DNA of 64,000 bases from Rhizobium hidalgonense (GCF_002914525.1 NZ_LODW01000051.1:1-64000); one strand, 5' to 3'; positions 17,153-26,260 are shown, counted from the stretch's first letter. A program made the numbers and translations. The notes: generated from the sequence alone by a model not told the origin.

Positions 17153-18799
17153 ATGAAAAAATATCTTCTTGCCGCCGCAGCCCTGACGCTGTTTTCGGGA
17201 TCTGCCCTGGCGCAGACGGTCCTGACCGCGAATATCGAACCGGCGACCACCTGGGTCCGCAACTTCAACCCGTTCAACCAGACCTCGGCGCGCCAGTCGA
17301 CGCTCGACTTCATCTACGAGCCGCTTGTTATTTTCAACCGCTTCGACAGCAACAAGCCGGTCTATCGCCTGGCGGAAAGCTTCAAGCTCTCCGACGACCT
17401 GAAGAGCATCGATTTCAAGCTGCGGCCGAACCTGAAATGGTCCGACGGCAAGCCGCTGACGGCAGCCGACGTCAAGTTCACCTATGATTACCTGAAGAAG
17501 TTCCCGGCGCTCGACTTCGTCAGCATCTGGAGCTTCATCACCGACGTCAAGGCCGTCGACGGCCAGACGGTGCGCTTCACGCTCGCCAATCCGAGCTCGC
17601 TCGCCGCCGAGCAGATCTCGCAACTGCCGATCGTACCGGAACATGTCTGGAAGGACGTCGCCGATCCCGTCACTTTCGCCAACGAGAACCCGGTCGGCAG
17701 CGGACCGCTGACGGAGGTGCCGCGCTTCACCGGCCAGACCTACGATCAGTGCCGCAACCCGAACTACTGGGATAATGAGCACCTGAAGGTCGACTGCATG
17801 CGCTTTCCGCAGCTTGCCGACAACAACCAGATGCTGACGGCAACGGCCGACGGCACGCTCGACTGGGGCGTCTCCTTCATTCCCGATATCGACAATGTCT
17901 ATGTCTCCAAGGACCCGGCGCATTTCCACTATTGGTATTCGCCAAGCAGCATGGTCGCCTTCCTGTTCAACCTGGAAACAGCGAACGAGAACAACAAGAA
18001 GGCCTTCAACGACCTGAAGTTCCGCCGCGCCGTCTCAATGGCGCTCGACCGCAAGACGATGATCGACGTCGCCGGCTACGGCTATCCGACGCTGAACGAA
18101 GACCCCGGCCTGATGGGCGAGCTTTACAAGAGCTGGGCCGACCCATCTGTTAAGGCCGACTTCGGCAAGTTCGCCACCTATGACGCCGACGCCGCCAAGA
18201 CTCTGCTCGACGAGGCCGGCTATAAGGACAAGGATGGCGACGGGTTCCGCGATAATCCCGACGGCAGCAAGATCTCCTTCTCGATCATCGTTCCGAGCGC
18301 CTGGACCGACTGGATCGATACCGTCAATCTTGCCGTCGAAGGCATGCAGGCGGTTGGCATCGACGCCAAGATCGAAACGCCTGAAGAAGCCGTCTGGACC
18401 GGCAACCTCATCAACGGCACCTTCGATGCGGCGATCAACAGCCTGCCGGCCTCGGCCTCGCCCTATTACCCCTATAAGCGCGCCTTCAGCGCTTCGGACA
18501 AGGGCAAGACCCGCTTCACCGCGCAGCGCTGGTTCAATCCTGATGTCGAGAAGCTTGTCACCGAGTTCACCCAGACCGCGGATCTTGCCAAGCAGAAGGA
18601 TGCGATGAACAAGGCACAGCGCATCGTCGCTGAAAACATGCCTGTCATTCCGGTGTTCAACAATCCGAACTGGTATCAGTACAACACCAAGCGCTTCACC
18701 GGCTGGTCGACCAAGGAAAACCCCTTCGTCAATCCGTCGATCTCGCGGACCAACCCGGCACGCCTCTTGAACCTGCTGGCTCTCGAGCCGGTCAAGTAA
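17153..18799 (+). CDS. ABC transporter solute-binding protein, family 5 (oligosaccharide/peptide type)
   Basis: 548 residues, periplasmic, with a signal peptide ending SALAQ at residue 21. The lobes carry family-5 hallmarks: FIYEPL near the N terminus, the LKWSDGKPLTAADVKFTYDY block (about residues 96-113), GSGP, and VSMALDRKTM in the second lobe. The opening, with a WVRNFNPFN segment, resembles the branch that binds cello- or chito-oligosaccharides in Vibrio and Thermotoga rather than classical OppA; this is a judgement from memory. Next to a NagZ-type glycosidase this favours a GlcNAc-containing oligosaccharide or muropeptide as the ligand. Confidence 0.9.
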   Translation: MKKYLLAAAALTLFSGSALAQTVLTANIEPATTWVRNFNPFNQTSARQSTLDFIYEPLVIFNRFDSNKPVYRLAESFKLSDDLKSIDFKLRPNLKWSDGKPLTAADVKFTYDYLKKFPALDFVSIWSFITDVKAVDGQTVRFTLANPSSLAAEQISQLPIVPEHVWKDVADPVTFANENPVGSGPLTEVPRFTGQTYDQCRNPNYWDNEHLKVDCMRFPQLADNNQMLTATADGTLDWGVSFIPDIDNVYVSKDPAHFHYWYSPSSMVAFLFNLETANENNKKAFNDLKFRRAVSMALDRKTMIDVAGYGYPTLNEDPGLMGELYKSWADPSVKADFGKFATYDADAAKTLLDEAGYKDKDGDGFRDNPDGSKISFSIIVPSAWTDWIDTVNLAVEGMQAVGIDAKIETPEEAVWTGNLINGTFDAAINSLPASASPYYPYKRAFSASDKGKTRFTAQRWFNPDVEKLVTEFTQTADLAKQKDAMNKAQRIVAENMPVIPVFNNPNWYQYNTKRFTGWSTKENPFVNPSISRTNPARLLNLLALEPVK

Positions 18800-18854
18800 A
18801 GCATTTTGATACCGGGGGCGGTGCCAGCGCCGCTCCCGTTACGACGGAGTCCCC

Positions 18855-19832
18855 ATGGCTTTCCTGCTTCGCCGCCTGGTCTTCTACATGGCAGCCTTCA
18901 TCGCGGCAGCGACGATCAATTTCTTCCTGCCCCGCCTGATGCCGGGCGATCCGGTGCAGATCATGTTCTCGAGCACCGGCACCGAATTGCCGCCGGAAAG
19001 CCTGCAGGCGCTGAAGCTCACTTTCGGTTTCGTCGATGGCCCGCTCTGGCAGCAATACTTCACCTATCTCGGCAGTATCTTCACCGGCGATCTTGGCCGC
19101 TCGATCAAGTATTTCCCGCTGCCGGTCACCTCGGTTCTCGGCCATGCCCTCGTCTGGACCGTCGCCCTGATGGGAACCGCGACGATCGTCAGCTTCGCGC
19201 TCGGCACCTTCCTCGGCATCGTCGCCGCCTGGCGGCGCGGCAGCCGGTTCGACGTCGTCGTCTCGGTCGGCGCGATCTTCGCAACCTCGGTGCCGGCTGT
19301 CGTCACCTCGCTGATCGTGCTCTTCATCTTCGGCTTCACGCTCGGCTGGTTCCCGAACGGTTATGCCGCCGATCCCTCGCTCGATCCGGCCTTCAGCCTG
19401 CAATATCTCGGCAGCGTCGCCTATCACGGCATCCTGCCGATGGTGACGCTCTGCACCGTGTTGATCGGCGGCTTCACCGTCACCATGCGCAACAACATGA
19501 TCAACCTGCTCGGCGAGGACTATATCGTCATGGCCCGCGCCAAGGGCCTTTCCGACCGGCATGTGATGCTCCGGTATGCGGCACGCAACGCCCTGCTGCC
19601 GACCGTCTCCAGCCTTGCCATCGCCATCGGCACCATCCTCGGCGGCTCGCTGGTGACCGAGGTCGTCTATAACTATCCCGGCCTCGGCAATATTCTCTAC
19701 CAGGCGATCCTCGCCCGCGACTATCCCGTCATCCAGGGCCAACTGCTGATCATGACCGCCACCATGCTGATCGCCAATTTCATTGTCGACGTCAGTTATA
19801 TCTTGCTCGACCCGCGGCTGAAGGGAGCGTGA
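18855..19832 (+). CDS. ABC transporter permease (DppB/OppB type)
   Basis: 325 residues, six predicted membrane helices with the long periplasmic segment after helix 1 that marks DppB-like subunits (RLMPGDPVQIMF near residue 40). The EAA loop that docks the ATPases is EDYIVMARAKGLSDRHVMLRYAARNALLP, near residues 218-246. It forms the membrane channel with the next gene's product. Start ATG at 18855 with GGAG in the leader. Third transport-related gene of the operon, 55 bases after the binding protein. Confidence 0.93.
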   Translation: MAFLLRRLVFYMAAFIAAATINFFLPRLMPGDPVQIMFSSTGTELPPESLQALKLTFGFVDGPLWQQYFTYLGSIFTGDLGRSIKYFPLPVTSVLGHALVWTVALMGTATIVSFALGTFLGIVAAWRRGSRFDVVVSVGAIFATSVPAVVTSLIVLFIFGFTLGWFPNGYAADPSLDPAFSLQYLGSVAYHGILPMVTLCTVLIGGFTVTMRNNMINLLGEDYIVMARAKGLSDRHVMLRYAARNALLPTVSSLAIAIGTILGGSLVTEVVYNYPGLGNILYQAILARDYPVIQGQLLIMTATMLIANFIVDVSYILLDPRLKGA

Positions 19833-19833
19833 G

Positions 19834-20712
19834 ATGAAGACCCTGCTTCGAAACCGCAAGGCGCTCACCGGCCTCGCCATCATCGCCGTCATCGTCATCG
19901 TCGCGATCGCAGCCCCGCTGCTGACGCAATATGATCCCGCCGCCCGCACCGGGCGGCCGCACCAGCCGCCGTCGCTCGATCACATCCTCGGCACCACCCG
20001 CATCGGCCAGGACGTCTTGGCCCGGCTGATCTACGGCGCGCGAACCTCGCTCGCCGTCGGCTTCGGCGCCGGCCTGCTGATTACGCTGGTCGGCACCGCG
20101 CTCGGCATCATCGCCGGCTACCGCGGCGGCAAGACCGACGAGATCATCAGCTTCTTCACCAATATGGTGCTGGTCGTTCCCAACCTGCCGCTGCTGCTCG
20201 TGCTCGCCGCCTTCATCGGCCAGGCAAGCCCCGTCGTCATTGCCCTCATCCTCGGCGCCACTTCCTGGGCCTGGGGCGCCCGCGTCACCCGCGCCGAGAC
20301 GCTCTCGGTCAAGCACAAGGATTTCGTCAAATCAGCCGAGATGATGGGCGAGCCTCAATGGCGCATCATGACCTTCGAGATCTTCCCCAACGTGATTTCG
20401 ATCGTCGGCATCAATTTCATCGGCAGTGTCATCTTCGCAATCATCACCGAGGCGACGCTTGAGTTTCTCGGCCTCGGCGATCCCCGGGCAATCTCCTGGG
20501 GCACCATGCTCTACAATGCGCAGAAGGCCTCGGCGCTTTCGGTCGGCGCCTGGTGGGATATCCTCACCCCCTGCTTCGCGCTCGCCTTCCTCGGCATCGG
20601 CATGTCGCTGTTGAATTTCGCCGTCGACGAGATCGCCAATCCGCGGCTGCGCACCGGCAATCATCTGAAGCGCTGGTCGCTGCTGGTCCGCTCCGGGGAG
20701 GGCCGCCTATGA
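19834..20712 (+). CDS. ABC transporter permease (DppC/OppC type)
   Basis: 292 residues. A cytoplasmic N-terminal tail precedes helix 1 (ALTGLAIIAVIVIVAIAAPLL), then the GTTRIGQDVLARLIYGARTSL block that defines DppC-like subunits (about residues 52-71), and an EAA loop around KDFVKSAEMMGEPQWRIMTFEIFPN. It pairs with the preceding permease. It starts one base after that gene ends and overlaps the next ATPase gene by four bases, so the five transporter genes form one tight transcription unit. Confidence 0.93.
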   Translation: MKTLLRNRKALTGLAIIAVIVIVAIAAPLLTQYDPAARTGRPHQPPSLDHILGTTRIGQDVLARLIYGARTSLAVGFGAGLLITLVGTALGIIAGYRGGKTDEIISFFTNMVLVVPNLPLLLVLAAFIGQASPVVIALILGATSWAWGARVTRAETLSVKHKDFVKSAEMMGEPQWRIMTFEIFPNVISIVGINFIGSVIFAIITEATLEFLGLGDPRAISWGTMLYNAQKASALSVGAWWDILTPCFALAFLGIGMSLLNFAVDEIANPRLRTGNHLKRWSLLVRSGEGRL

Positions 20713-21512
20713 CGCAGCCGCTGCTCTCAGTGAGGAACCTCACCATCGATTATATCGGCGAGGAGAAGGATTTCCGCGCCGTCGACGATGTCAGCTTCGA
20801 TGTCGCGCCCGGCGAAGTCTTCGGTCTTGCCGGCGAATCCGGCTGCGGCAAGAGCACCATCGCCTTCGCCATCAGCCGCCTGCACAAGCCGCCGGCGCTG
20901 ATCCGCAAGGAGAGCCGCATCCTGCTCGACGGCCGTGATGTGCTCGGCCTCGACCGGCAGGCGCTTAGTGCCTTCCGCTGGCGCGAGGTCGCCATGGTCT
21001 TCCAGAGCGCCATGAACTCGCTGAACCCGGTGGCGCGCATCGAGACGCAATTCTACGACATGCTTCGCACCCACAAGGGCATGAGCCGTGCTGCAGCGCG
21101 CGAGCGCACCGCAGAGATGCTGAGGCTCGTCGACATCGCGCCGGATCGCATGCGCGACTATCCGCACCAGTTTTCCGGCGGTATGCGTCAGCGCATCGTC
21201 ATCGCCATCTGCATGGCGCTCGATCCGAAACTCGTCGTCATGGACGAGCCGACGACGGCGCTCGATGTCGTCGTCCAGCGCGAGATCCTGCAGCGCATCA
21301 ACGAATTGCGCCGCAGCTTCGGCTTTTCCGTGCTGTTCATCACCCATGATCTCGGGCTGATGGTGCAGTTCTGCGATCGCATTGGCATCATGCTCGCAGG
21401 CAAACTCGTCGAGCAGAACAGTGCCGAGGCGATCTACAAGACGCCTCGGCACGACTACACGAAAAAGCTCTGGGCCTCCTTCCCCTCGCTTCATGGAGCC
21501 GTGCTGTTATGA
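20709..21512 (+). CDS. ABC transporter ATP-binding protein (DppD/OppD type)
   Basis: 267 residues. Walker A GESGCGKST (about residue 40), Q-loop in VFQSAMNSLNP, signature FSGGMRQR, Walker B KLVVMDEPTTALDV and the H-loop in FITHD are all present, so it is a competent ATPase. It is shorter than many OppD proteins: the C-terminal extension ends soon after DYTKKLWASFPSL, with little or none of the cysteine-rich oligopeptide tail. The start is ATG 20709, overlapping the permease stop; the frame is open further upstream only inside the permease gene. It partners the next ATPase as a heterodimer. Confidence 0.92.
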   Translation: MTQPLLSVRNLTIDYIGEEKDFRAVDDVSFDVAPGEVFGLAGESGCGKSTIAFAISRLHKPPALIRKESRILLDGRDVLGLDRQALSAFRWREVAMVFQSAMNSLNPVARIETQFYDMLRTHKGMSRAAARERTAEMLRLVDIAPDRMRDYPHQFSGGMRQRIVIAICMALDPKLVVMDEPTTALDVVVQREILQRINELRRSFGFSVLFITHDLGLMVQFCDRIGIMLAGKLVEQNSAEAIYKTPRHDYTKKLWASFPSLHGAVLL

Positions 21513-22408
21513 GCGATACCGTCCTCGCCCTCGATAAGGTGACCAAGACTTTCGGCCACGGCCCATCCGCCGTCCATGCCGCCCGCGCCATCTCCTTCTC
21601 GCTGCAGGCCGGCCGGGCGCTGGCCCTCGTCGGCGAATCCGGCAGCGGCAAGACCACCTGCGCTCGCATGGCAATGCGCGAGTATCAGCCGACATCGGGG
21701 CAGATCCTCTATAAGGGGCGACCGGTCGAAGTAGCGAAATCGGCCGAGATCGCCCGCTACCGCCGATCGGTGCAGATGATCTTCCAGGATCCCTTCGCCT
21801 CGCTGAACCCTGCCCACACCATCGCCCACCACCTGCGGCGGCCGCTGCAACTGCATCGCACGGAGATCAAGGGCGCCGCGATCGATGCGACGGTCCGCGA
21901 ACTGCTGCAGCGCGTCAGGCTCGATCCCGATCTCGTCGCGCCGAAATATCCGCACGAGCTCTCAGGCGGCCAGCGCCAGCGCGTCAACATCGCCCGCGCC
22001 TTGGCCGTCAAGCCGGAGGTGATCGTGGCGGACGAGCCGACCTCGATGCTCGACGTCTCGGTGCGCCTCGGCGTGCTCAACCTGTTGAACGAGATGAAGC
22101 AGGAGATGAATCTCGGCCTGCTCTACATCACCCATGATATCGCCACCGCCCGTTATGTCGCCGAGGACATCGCCGTGATGTATGCGGGCCAGATCGTCGA
22201 GTGGGGCAGCGTCGCGGGGGTGATCGACAATCCGCAGCATCCCTATACCAGGCTGCTGCTCTCGGCCGTGCCCGATCCCGATGTCCGTTTCGAAGATCCG
22301 AAGGCACGCCTCAGACCCGACGAGGTGGAAGATATCCGCCGCCGTTCGGCCGCGCCGCAGGACGAGATCGTCGAAGTGGAGCCGGATCACTTCATGCGGA
22401 TGATCTGA
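21509..22408 (+). CDS. ABC transporter ATP-binding protein (DppF/OppF type)
   Basis: 299 residues, the second ATPase of the importer. Walker A GESGSGKTT, Q-loop MIFQDPFASLNPAHT, signature LSGGQRQRVNIARAL, Walker B VIVADEPTSMLDVS and switch histidine ITHD are intact. The C-terminal tail PHQ-like QHPYTRLLLSAVPDPD is the usual DppF ending. It overlaps the preceding gene by four bases and is the last gene of the GNAT-nagZ-ABC operon; the VOC gene that follows is on the opposite strand, 19 bases away, with no obvious terminator between them. Confidence 0.92.
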   Translation: MSDTVLALDKVTKTFGHGPSAVHAARAISFSLQAGRALALVGESGSGKTTCARMAMREYQPTSGQILYKGRPVEVAKSAEIARYRRSVQMIFQDPFASLNPAHTIAHHLRRPLQLHRTEIKGAAIDATVRELLQRVRLDPDLVAPKYPHELSGGQRQRVNIARALAVKPEVIVADEPTSMLDVSVRLGVLNLLNEMKQEMNLGLLYITHDIATARYVAEDIAVMYAGQIVEWGSVAGVIDNPQHPYTRLLLSAVPDPDVRFEDPKARLRPDEVEDIRRRSAAPQDEIVEVEPDHFMRMI

Positions 22409-22427
22409 CAACTCGTTTGATTGCGCC

Positions 22428-22865
22428 TCAGCTGAGTTCTTGAGCGAGACCGAGGAGAAGCCCGTCGGGCCCGCGGATGTAGCAGAGCCGATATGTATCT
22501 CCATATTGGACGACTTCGCCTACGAGCTGCGCGCCACGCGCACGAAGCCTTCCAAGCGTCTCGTCGATGTCGTCAACGGTGAACATGACGCGGAGATATC
22601 CCAGCGCGTTGACGGGAGCGTTGCGGTGATCTGCGACGACATCGGGCATGAGGAAGCGGGAGAGTTCGAGCCGGCTGTGGCCATCAGGCGTGCGCATCAT
22701 GGCAATCTCGACACGCTGATCGCCCAGTCCGGTGATACGTCCGGCCCATTCTCCCTCGATCATGGCCCGTCCTTCGAGTTCGAGGCCGAGTTCGCCAAAG
22801 AAATCAATTGCGGCTGCAAGGTCTTCGACGACGATGCCTACATTGTCCATCCGCTTGAGCGCCAT
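22428..22865 (-). CDS. VOC-family (glyoxalase/bleomycin-resistance fold) protein
   Basis: 145 residues containing two beta-alpha-beta-beta-beta modules typical of the vicinal-oxygen-chelate superfamily: LKRMDNVGIVVEDLAAAIDFFGELG at the start and YLRVMFTVDDIDETLGRLRARGA in the second half, ending in YIRGPDGLLLGLAQEL. Members include lyases, dioxygenases and resistance proteins; nothing here fixes the substrate. The start is the ATG at 22863-22865, where the fold begins and GGAGA precedes it; an upstream in-frame start would add 31 unrelated residues. It is monocistronic and convergent with the ABC operon. Confidence 0.85.
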   Translation of the reverse strand: MALKRMDNVGIVVEDLAAAIDFFGELGLELEGRAMIEGEWAGRITGLGDQRVEIAMMRTPDGHSRLELSRFLMPDVVADHRNAPVNALGYLRVMFTVDDIDETLGRLRARGAQLVGEVVQYGDTYRLCYIRGPDGLLLGLAQELS

Positions 22866-23010
22866 ATTTCCAATCTCCAAAGTGTCGTTGCAATCACGAG
22901 GTGGCGCCTCGTTTAACAAAGGACGTTTGAGGAGCCCGAACACCGACAGCCGTCCCAACCCAATTCGCTGCTAACCACATCAAGAGCTTGAAAGATGGAA
23001 CCGCCTCAAA

Positions 23011-23035
23011 CCAGCGTCCCGTTTTCAAACGCTGG
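23011..23035. repeat. Inverted repeat upstream of the spermidine-synthase-like gene
   Basis: CCAGCGT (23011-23017) pairs perfectly with ACGCTGG (23029-23035) around an 11-base loop, 53 bases before the downstream start codon. It may be an operator or a small leader hairpin; there is no U-tract. Confidence 0.35.
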
Positions 23036-23088
23036 CGCCTGCTTACTGGCCCCGCTCATCACCCTATGCTAGGGGACGGTTCCTTTCC

Positions 23089-23787
23089 ATGCGAGGCGAA
23101 ACCGTCATGCTGCCCTGGATCCAGCTCGATTGCGCGACCATTCCCGGTGAAAACGGTGAACTCAGGCTGAAGCAGCGCGGCAACGAGTTCTCGATCATGC
23201 TGGGCGCCAACGAGTTGATGAACAGCCGCCTCAGCGGTTCGGAGGAGGCGTTGGCAACGCTTTCCTGGGAGCGGATCAAAGCGCATCCGAAGCCCCGAAT
23301 CTTGATCGGCGGGCTCGGCATGGGCTTTACGCTGCGCGCCGCTCTCGCCGTCCTTCCCGAAGATGCCGGGATCACCGTCGCCGAACTGGTGCCGGCTGTC
23401 GTCGCCTGGGCGCGCGGGCCGATGGCCGAGGTCTTCAAAGGCTGTCTAGACGATCGGCGCGTCACCATCCATCAGGGCGATGTCGGCGAGGCAATCCGCG
23501 CCGGCAAGGGCGCCTATGACACGGTCCTGCTCGATGTCGACAACGGCCCGGATGGGCTGACCCGCAAATCCAACGATGGGCTCTACGATTTTAACGGCCT
23601 CCGCGCCGCTCGCGACGCGCTTTGCCCCGGCGGTGTGCTCGCCGTCTGGTCATCCGGTCCCGACCCCGATTTCACCCGCCGCCTCAAGGACAGCGGCTTC
23701 TCCGTCGAAGCCGTCAACACCCGCGCCAACGGCAAACGTGGCGGCGCCCGCCACGTCATCTGGCTGGCCGTCAAACCGGCTCGCTGA
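23089..23787 (+). CDS. Spermidine-synthase-like Rossmann protein
   Basis: 232 residues (226 if the second ATG at 23107 is used; neither start has a clear ribosome site). The fold resembles polyamine-synthase/methyltransferase proteins: a nucleotide-binding glycine strand RILIGGLGMGFTLRAA (about residues 69-84), an acidic residue ending the next strand (TVAELVPAVV), VTIHQGDV and YDTVLLDVDNGP. The residues needed for a true aminopropyltransferase are not all recognisable, so a spermidine synthase reaction is not claimed. Monocistronic; its stop lies three bases before the stop of a convergent aldolase gene. Confidence 0.75.
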   Translation: MRGETVMLPWIQLDCATIPGENGELRLKQRGNEFSIMLGANELMNSRLSGSEEALATLSWERIKAHPKPRILIGGLGMGFTLRAALAVLPEDAGITVAELVPAVVAWARGPMAEVFKGCLDDRRVTIHQGDVGEAIRAGKGAYDTVLLDVDNGPDGLTRKSNDGLYDFNGLRAARDALCPGGVLAVWSSGPDPDFTRRLKDSGFSVEAVNTRANGKRGGARHVIWLAVKPAR

Positions 23788-23790
23788 GAT

Positions 23791-24585
23791 TTAACTGCCC
23801 GAAGCGATCCTGCGGGCGGCATTGATGGCGCGGCGGGCGCCGGAGCGCAATTGCGTCGTCTCCGCACCGGCAATGACCAAGTCGAAACCGAACTTCAAGA
23901 GTTCGCCGGCCCGCTCGCCATCGGCGGCATAGGCGCAGGCAAATTTGCCGTGGGCCCGGCAGCGCGCAACCGCATGCTGCATGGCGCTGTCGATCTCGGC
24001 GGCGTTCGGCGCCACCTGATCGCCATTCGACAATGCGATCGAAAGGTCGGACGGACCGACGAAGATGCCGTCGATGCCGGCAACGCCGAGGATAGCATCG
24101 ATCGCCTCAAGTGCCGCCCGGGTCTCGACCATGGCGATGGCGACGGTCAGCGCGTTGGCGTTTTTCAGATAGTCGTCAGCGGACAGGCCGGTGTGGTTCA
24201 GCGCCAGCGACGGTCCCCAGCTGCGCTCGCCGAACGGCGGATATTTCGTGGTCCTGACGAAGGCTTGCGCGTCTTCGGCCGAATTGATCATTGGCGCGAT
24301 GATGCCGGAGGCGCCGGCGTCGAGCAATCGCGAGGCGGAAGCGAAATCGCCGACCGGTATGCGCGCCAAGGCTGGTTTGCCGGCGAGGCGCACCTGGCCG
24401 ACGGCGTTTGCTGCCGCCGGCATGTCCCACAGGCCGTGCTGCATATCCAGCACGACGGCGTCGAAAGCCTCCTGCGCCAGATGGTTGGCGAGCGTGGCGT
24501 CCGGAATACCCACCCAGGCGGAGATCATGCCGCCCTGGTGGTTCCTGATCCGTGCCGCGAAACCGTCGATTTCAGCTGCGCTCAT
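23791..24585 (-). CDS. HpcH/HpaI-family aldolase
   Basis: 264 residues of the class II, divalent-metal pyruvate aldolase family (4-hydroxy-2-oxoheptanedioate aldolase type). Seen: LDMQHG (about residues 47-52), LARIP with the catalytic Arg (about 73-77), metal ligand Glu in MVETRAAL (about 152) and Asp in GIFVGPSDLS (about 174-183). It would cleave a 4-hydroxy-2-oxo acid to pyruvate and an aldehyde, or run in the reverse direction. Nothing adjacent specifies the pathway. Ribosome site AGGAGAATG-like sequence lies just before the start; the gene may share a transcript with the small membrane gene upstream of it on the same strand. Confidence 0.9.
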   Translation of the reverse strand: MSAAEIDGFAARIRNHQGGMISAWVGIPDATLANHLAQEAFDAVVLDMQHGLWDMPAAANAVGQVRLAGKPALARIPVGDFASASRLLDAGASGIIAPMINSAEDAQAFVRTTKYPPFGERSWGPSLALNHTGLSADDYLKNANALTVAIAMVETRAALEAIDAILGVAGIDGIFVGPSDLSIALSNGDQVAPNAAEIDSAMQHAVARCRAHGKFACAYAADGERAGELLKFGFDLVIAGAETTQLRSGARRAINAARRIASGS

Positions 24586-24630
24586 GCCATTCTCCTCAGT
24601 TCATTGGCTCGATCAGAAGGGTTCACGGCC

Positions 24631-24834
24631 TCATCCTTTCCGGTGTAGCCGCGAAAGGACGATCATGACCACGACTCCCAGTCCCGCCAGGATGGCTCCC
24701 CAAAGGATCCAGATCGTTTGCCTGATCATGAAGCTGGACGACGGATAGGGAAAATAGCCACTTCCCTGGCCGATCCAGATCAGTCCGAAGATGATCATAA
24801 GCACTCCGAGAACATATCCGATCGTTCGCCACAT
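24631..24834 (-). CDS. Small two-helix membrane protein
   Basis: 67 residues with two clear hydrophobic helices, about residues 4-23 (IGYVLGVLMIIFGLIWIGQG) and 40-61 (TIWILWGAILAGLGVVVMIVLS), separated by a short Ser/Pro-rich loop and ending in basic residues. I do not know the family's function. Coding character and charge layout argue for a real gene. It precedes the HpcH/HpaI aldolase gene by 45 bases on the same strand. Confidence 0.65.
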   Translation of the reverse strand: MWRTIGYVLGVLMIIFGLIWIGQGSGYFPYPSSSFMIRQTIWILWGAILAGLGVVVMIVLSRLHRKG

Positions 24835-25204
24835 GCTTCAGCCGCCTTCCCTATCGATTCGATCCCACAATGGCGACCGGCTTCGTTCATGACAAGGCTT
24901 CTCCTGGGCGCAAACGAAGGAATCACAACCCGCTGAAATCACTCAATTCTTTTTGAGGCAGCCTCTCATGCGCTTCAGCAACCCGGCCATGGTCATAGTG
25001 ACTATTGCTGTACGTCCAATGAATGACTTTAGATTCGTGAAAATATCAATCACTATAGGACGGGTACAATCCCAACTAACGAGCCCAAGGCCGAACCATA
25101 TTGCTTTGCCTTTCTTTGGTCCCTGATGATGTTGCACGCGAATTCTGCTGGGTAGAGCAGGCCGGACATTGCCGTTCTGGAGTTTCGATGAAAAAGGTGG
25201 CGCC
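24835..25204. other. Gene-free stretch, AT-richer than average
   Basis: About 370 bases with no supportable gene. Minus-strand frames across 24943-25592 overlap the methyltransferase gene and lack ribosome sites. The drop in GC begins about 24930 and continues into the following methyltransferase gene, marking the left edge of a compositionally distinct patch. It probably carries the promoters of the two divergent flanking genes, but no convincing elements are seen. Confidence 0.5.
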
Positions 25205-26137
25205 ATGACCCATATTGCACTTCGCTCCCTAGCCAAGGGACTGGGTTCCTTCGTCCTTCCGCAACTGCGAAATACGCACGTAGAAGGGGGCACTGCTTCT
25301 GCGCGCCACTGTTATGACCTTTTCTTCCGCCACTACGGTCACCTAGCGCCTTGGCTGAACGGCAAAAGGCCTGAAGTATTGGTCGAGGTCGGCCCCGGAA
25401 GTTCGCTTGGCGTTGGGCTTGCCGCACTGCTTGCGGGCGTCGACACGTACATCGGGCTGGATTTGCAAGACCACCGGAGCATCGAGCACGATCTTGAAGT
25501 CCTGAACGGTTTGATTGAACTCTTCGGCGAGCGGGCCGCATTTTGGGATAACACCGTATCGGGCGACATTTTTTTTCCGCCGTCACCGACAAACTTCGCC
25601 TGGGATCGGATAGATGGGATCGTGCAACAGCGCCTCAGTGCGGCGGCAATCGATGCGCTGAAGGCGGACCTCGTGAATGGCAGCGAACGATTAAAGTTCG
25701 TCGCACCATGGACCGATTTCAACGTACTGCAGGCGGGTGTGGCTGACTGGCTGATGACGCATTCAGTCATGGAGCACGTGGACAACCTCGTTGATACCTA
25801 TATCGCTATTGCCCGGTGGCTGAAGCCAGGAGGGTTTGCGACGCACCTGATCGACTTTCAATCTCATGGTCTGTCAAGCGACTGGAATGGGCACTGGGTT
25901 TTGGGCGCCCCCACGTGGACGATGATGCGTGGACGACGACCCTACCTGATAAATCGGAAGTGGCGCAGCCATCACATCAATCTGATGCAGGAGAGCGGCT
26001 TCGAAATCCTTGCGGAACTCCAGTACATCCGTACGGACGGACTAGGACGGAAGGAATTTCGAGCGCCGTTCACGTCAATGCCAAATGGTGACGAAAAAGT
26101 TGCGATGAGTTTCTTTGTGACGAGAAAAATCGGCTAA
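25205..26137 (+). CDS. Class I SAM-dependent methyltransferase-like protein
   Basis: 310 residues. A SAM-binding glycine strand EVLVEVGPGSSLGVGLAALL (about residues 56-75), an acidic end of strand 2 (YIGLDLQDH), and MTHSVMEHVDNL followed by WLKPGGFATHLIDF (about 180-220) match small-molecule methyltransferases. The tail is Arg/Tyr-rich with few homologues that I recall. The start is ATG 25205 with AGGTGG before it; an in-frame start at 25169 has no ribosome site. Codon use and GC are lower than in neighbouring genes, which suggests recent acquisition, perhaps from a surface-polysaccharide or natural-product cluster. Substrate unknown. Confidence 0.75.
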   Translation: MTHIALRSLAKGLGSFVLPQLRNTHVEGGTASARHCYDLFFRHYGHLAPWLNGKRPEVLVEVGPGSSLGVGLAALLAGVDTYIGLDLQDHRSIEHDLEVLNGLIELFGERAAFWDNTVSGDIFFPPSPTNFAWDRIDGIVQQRLSAAAIDALKADLVNGSERLKFVAPWTDFNVLQAGVADWLMTHSVMEHVDNLVDTYIAIARWLKPGGFATHLIDFQSHGLSSDWNGHWVLGAPTWTMMRGRRPYLINRKWRSHHINLMQESGFEILAELQYIRTDGLGRKEFRAPFTSMPNGDEKVAMSFFVTRKIG

Positions 26138-26260
26138 GGATCGGACTCGAAAAGACTTCAACTATATCCATAACTTGCGAGGCGTCTGACTTGCGGATGT
26201 GGCGATGGTTATTCGGGATAACCGCCGTCAGAGCCTTTCCGTCACGCGGCGCGGCTCGAG

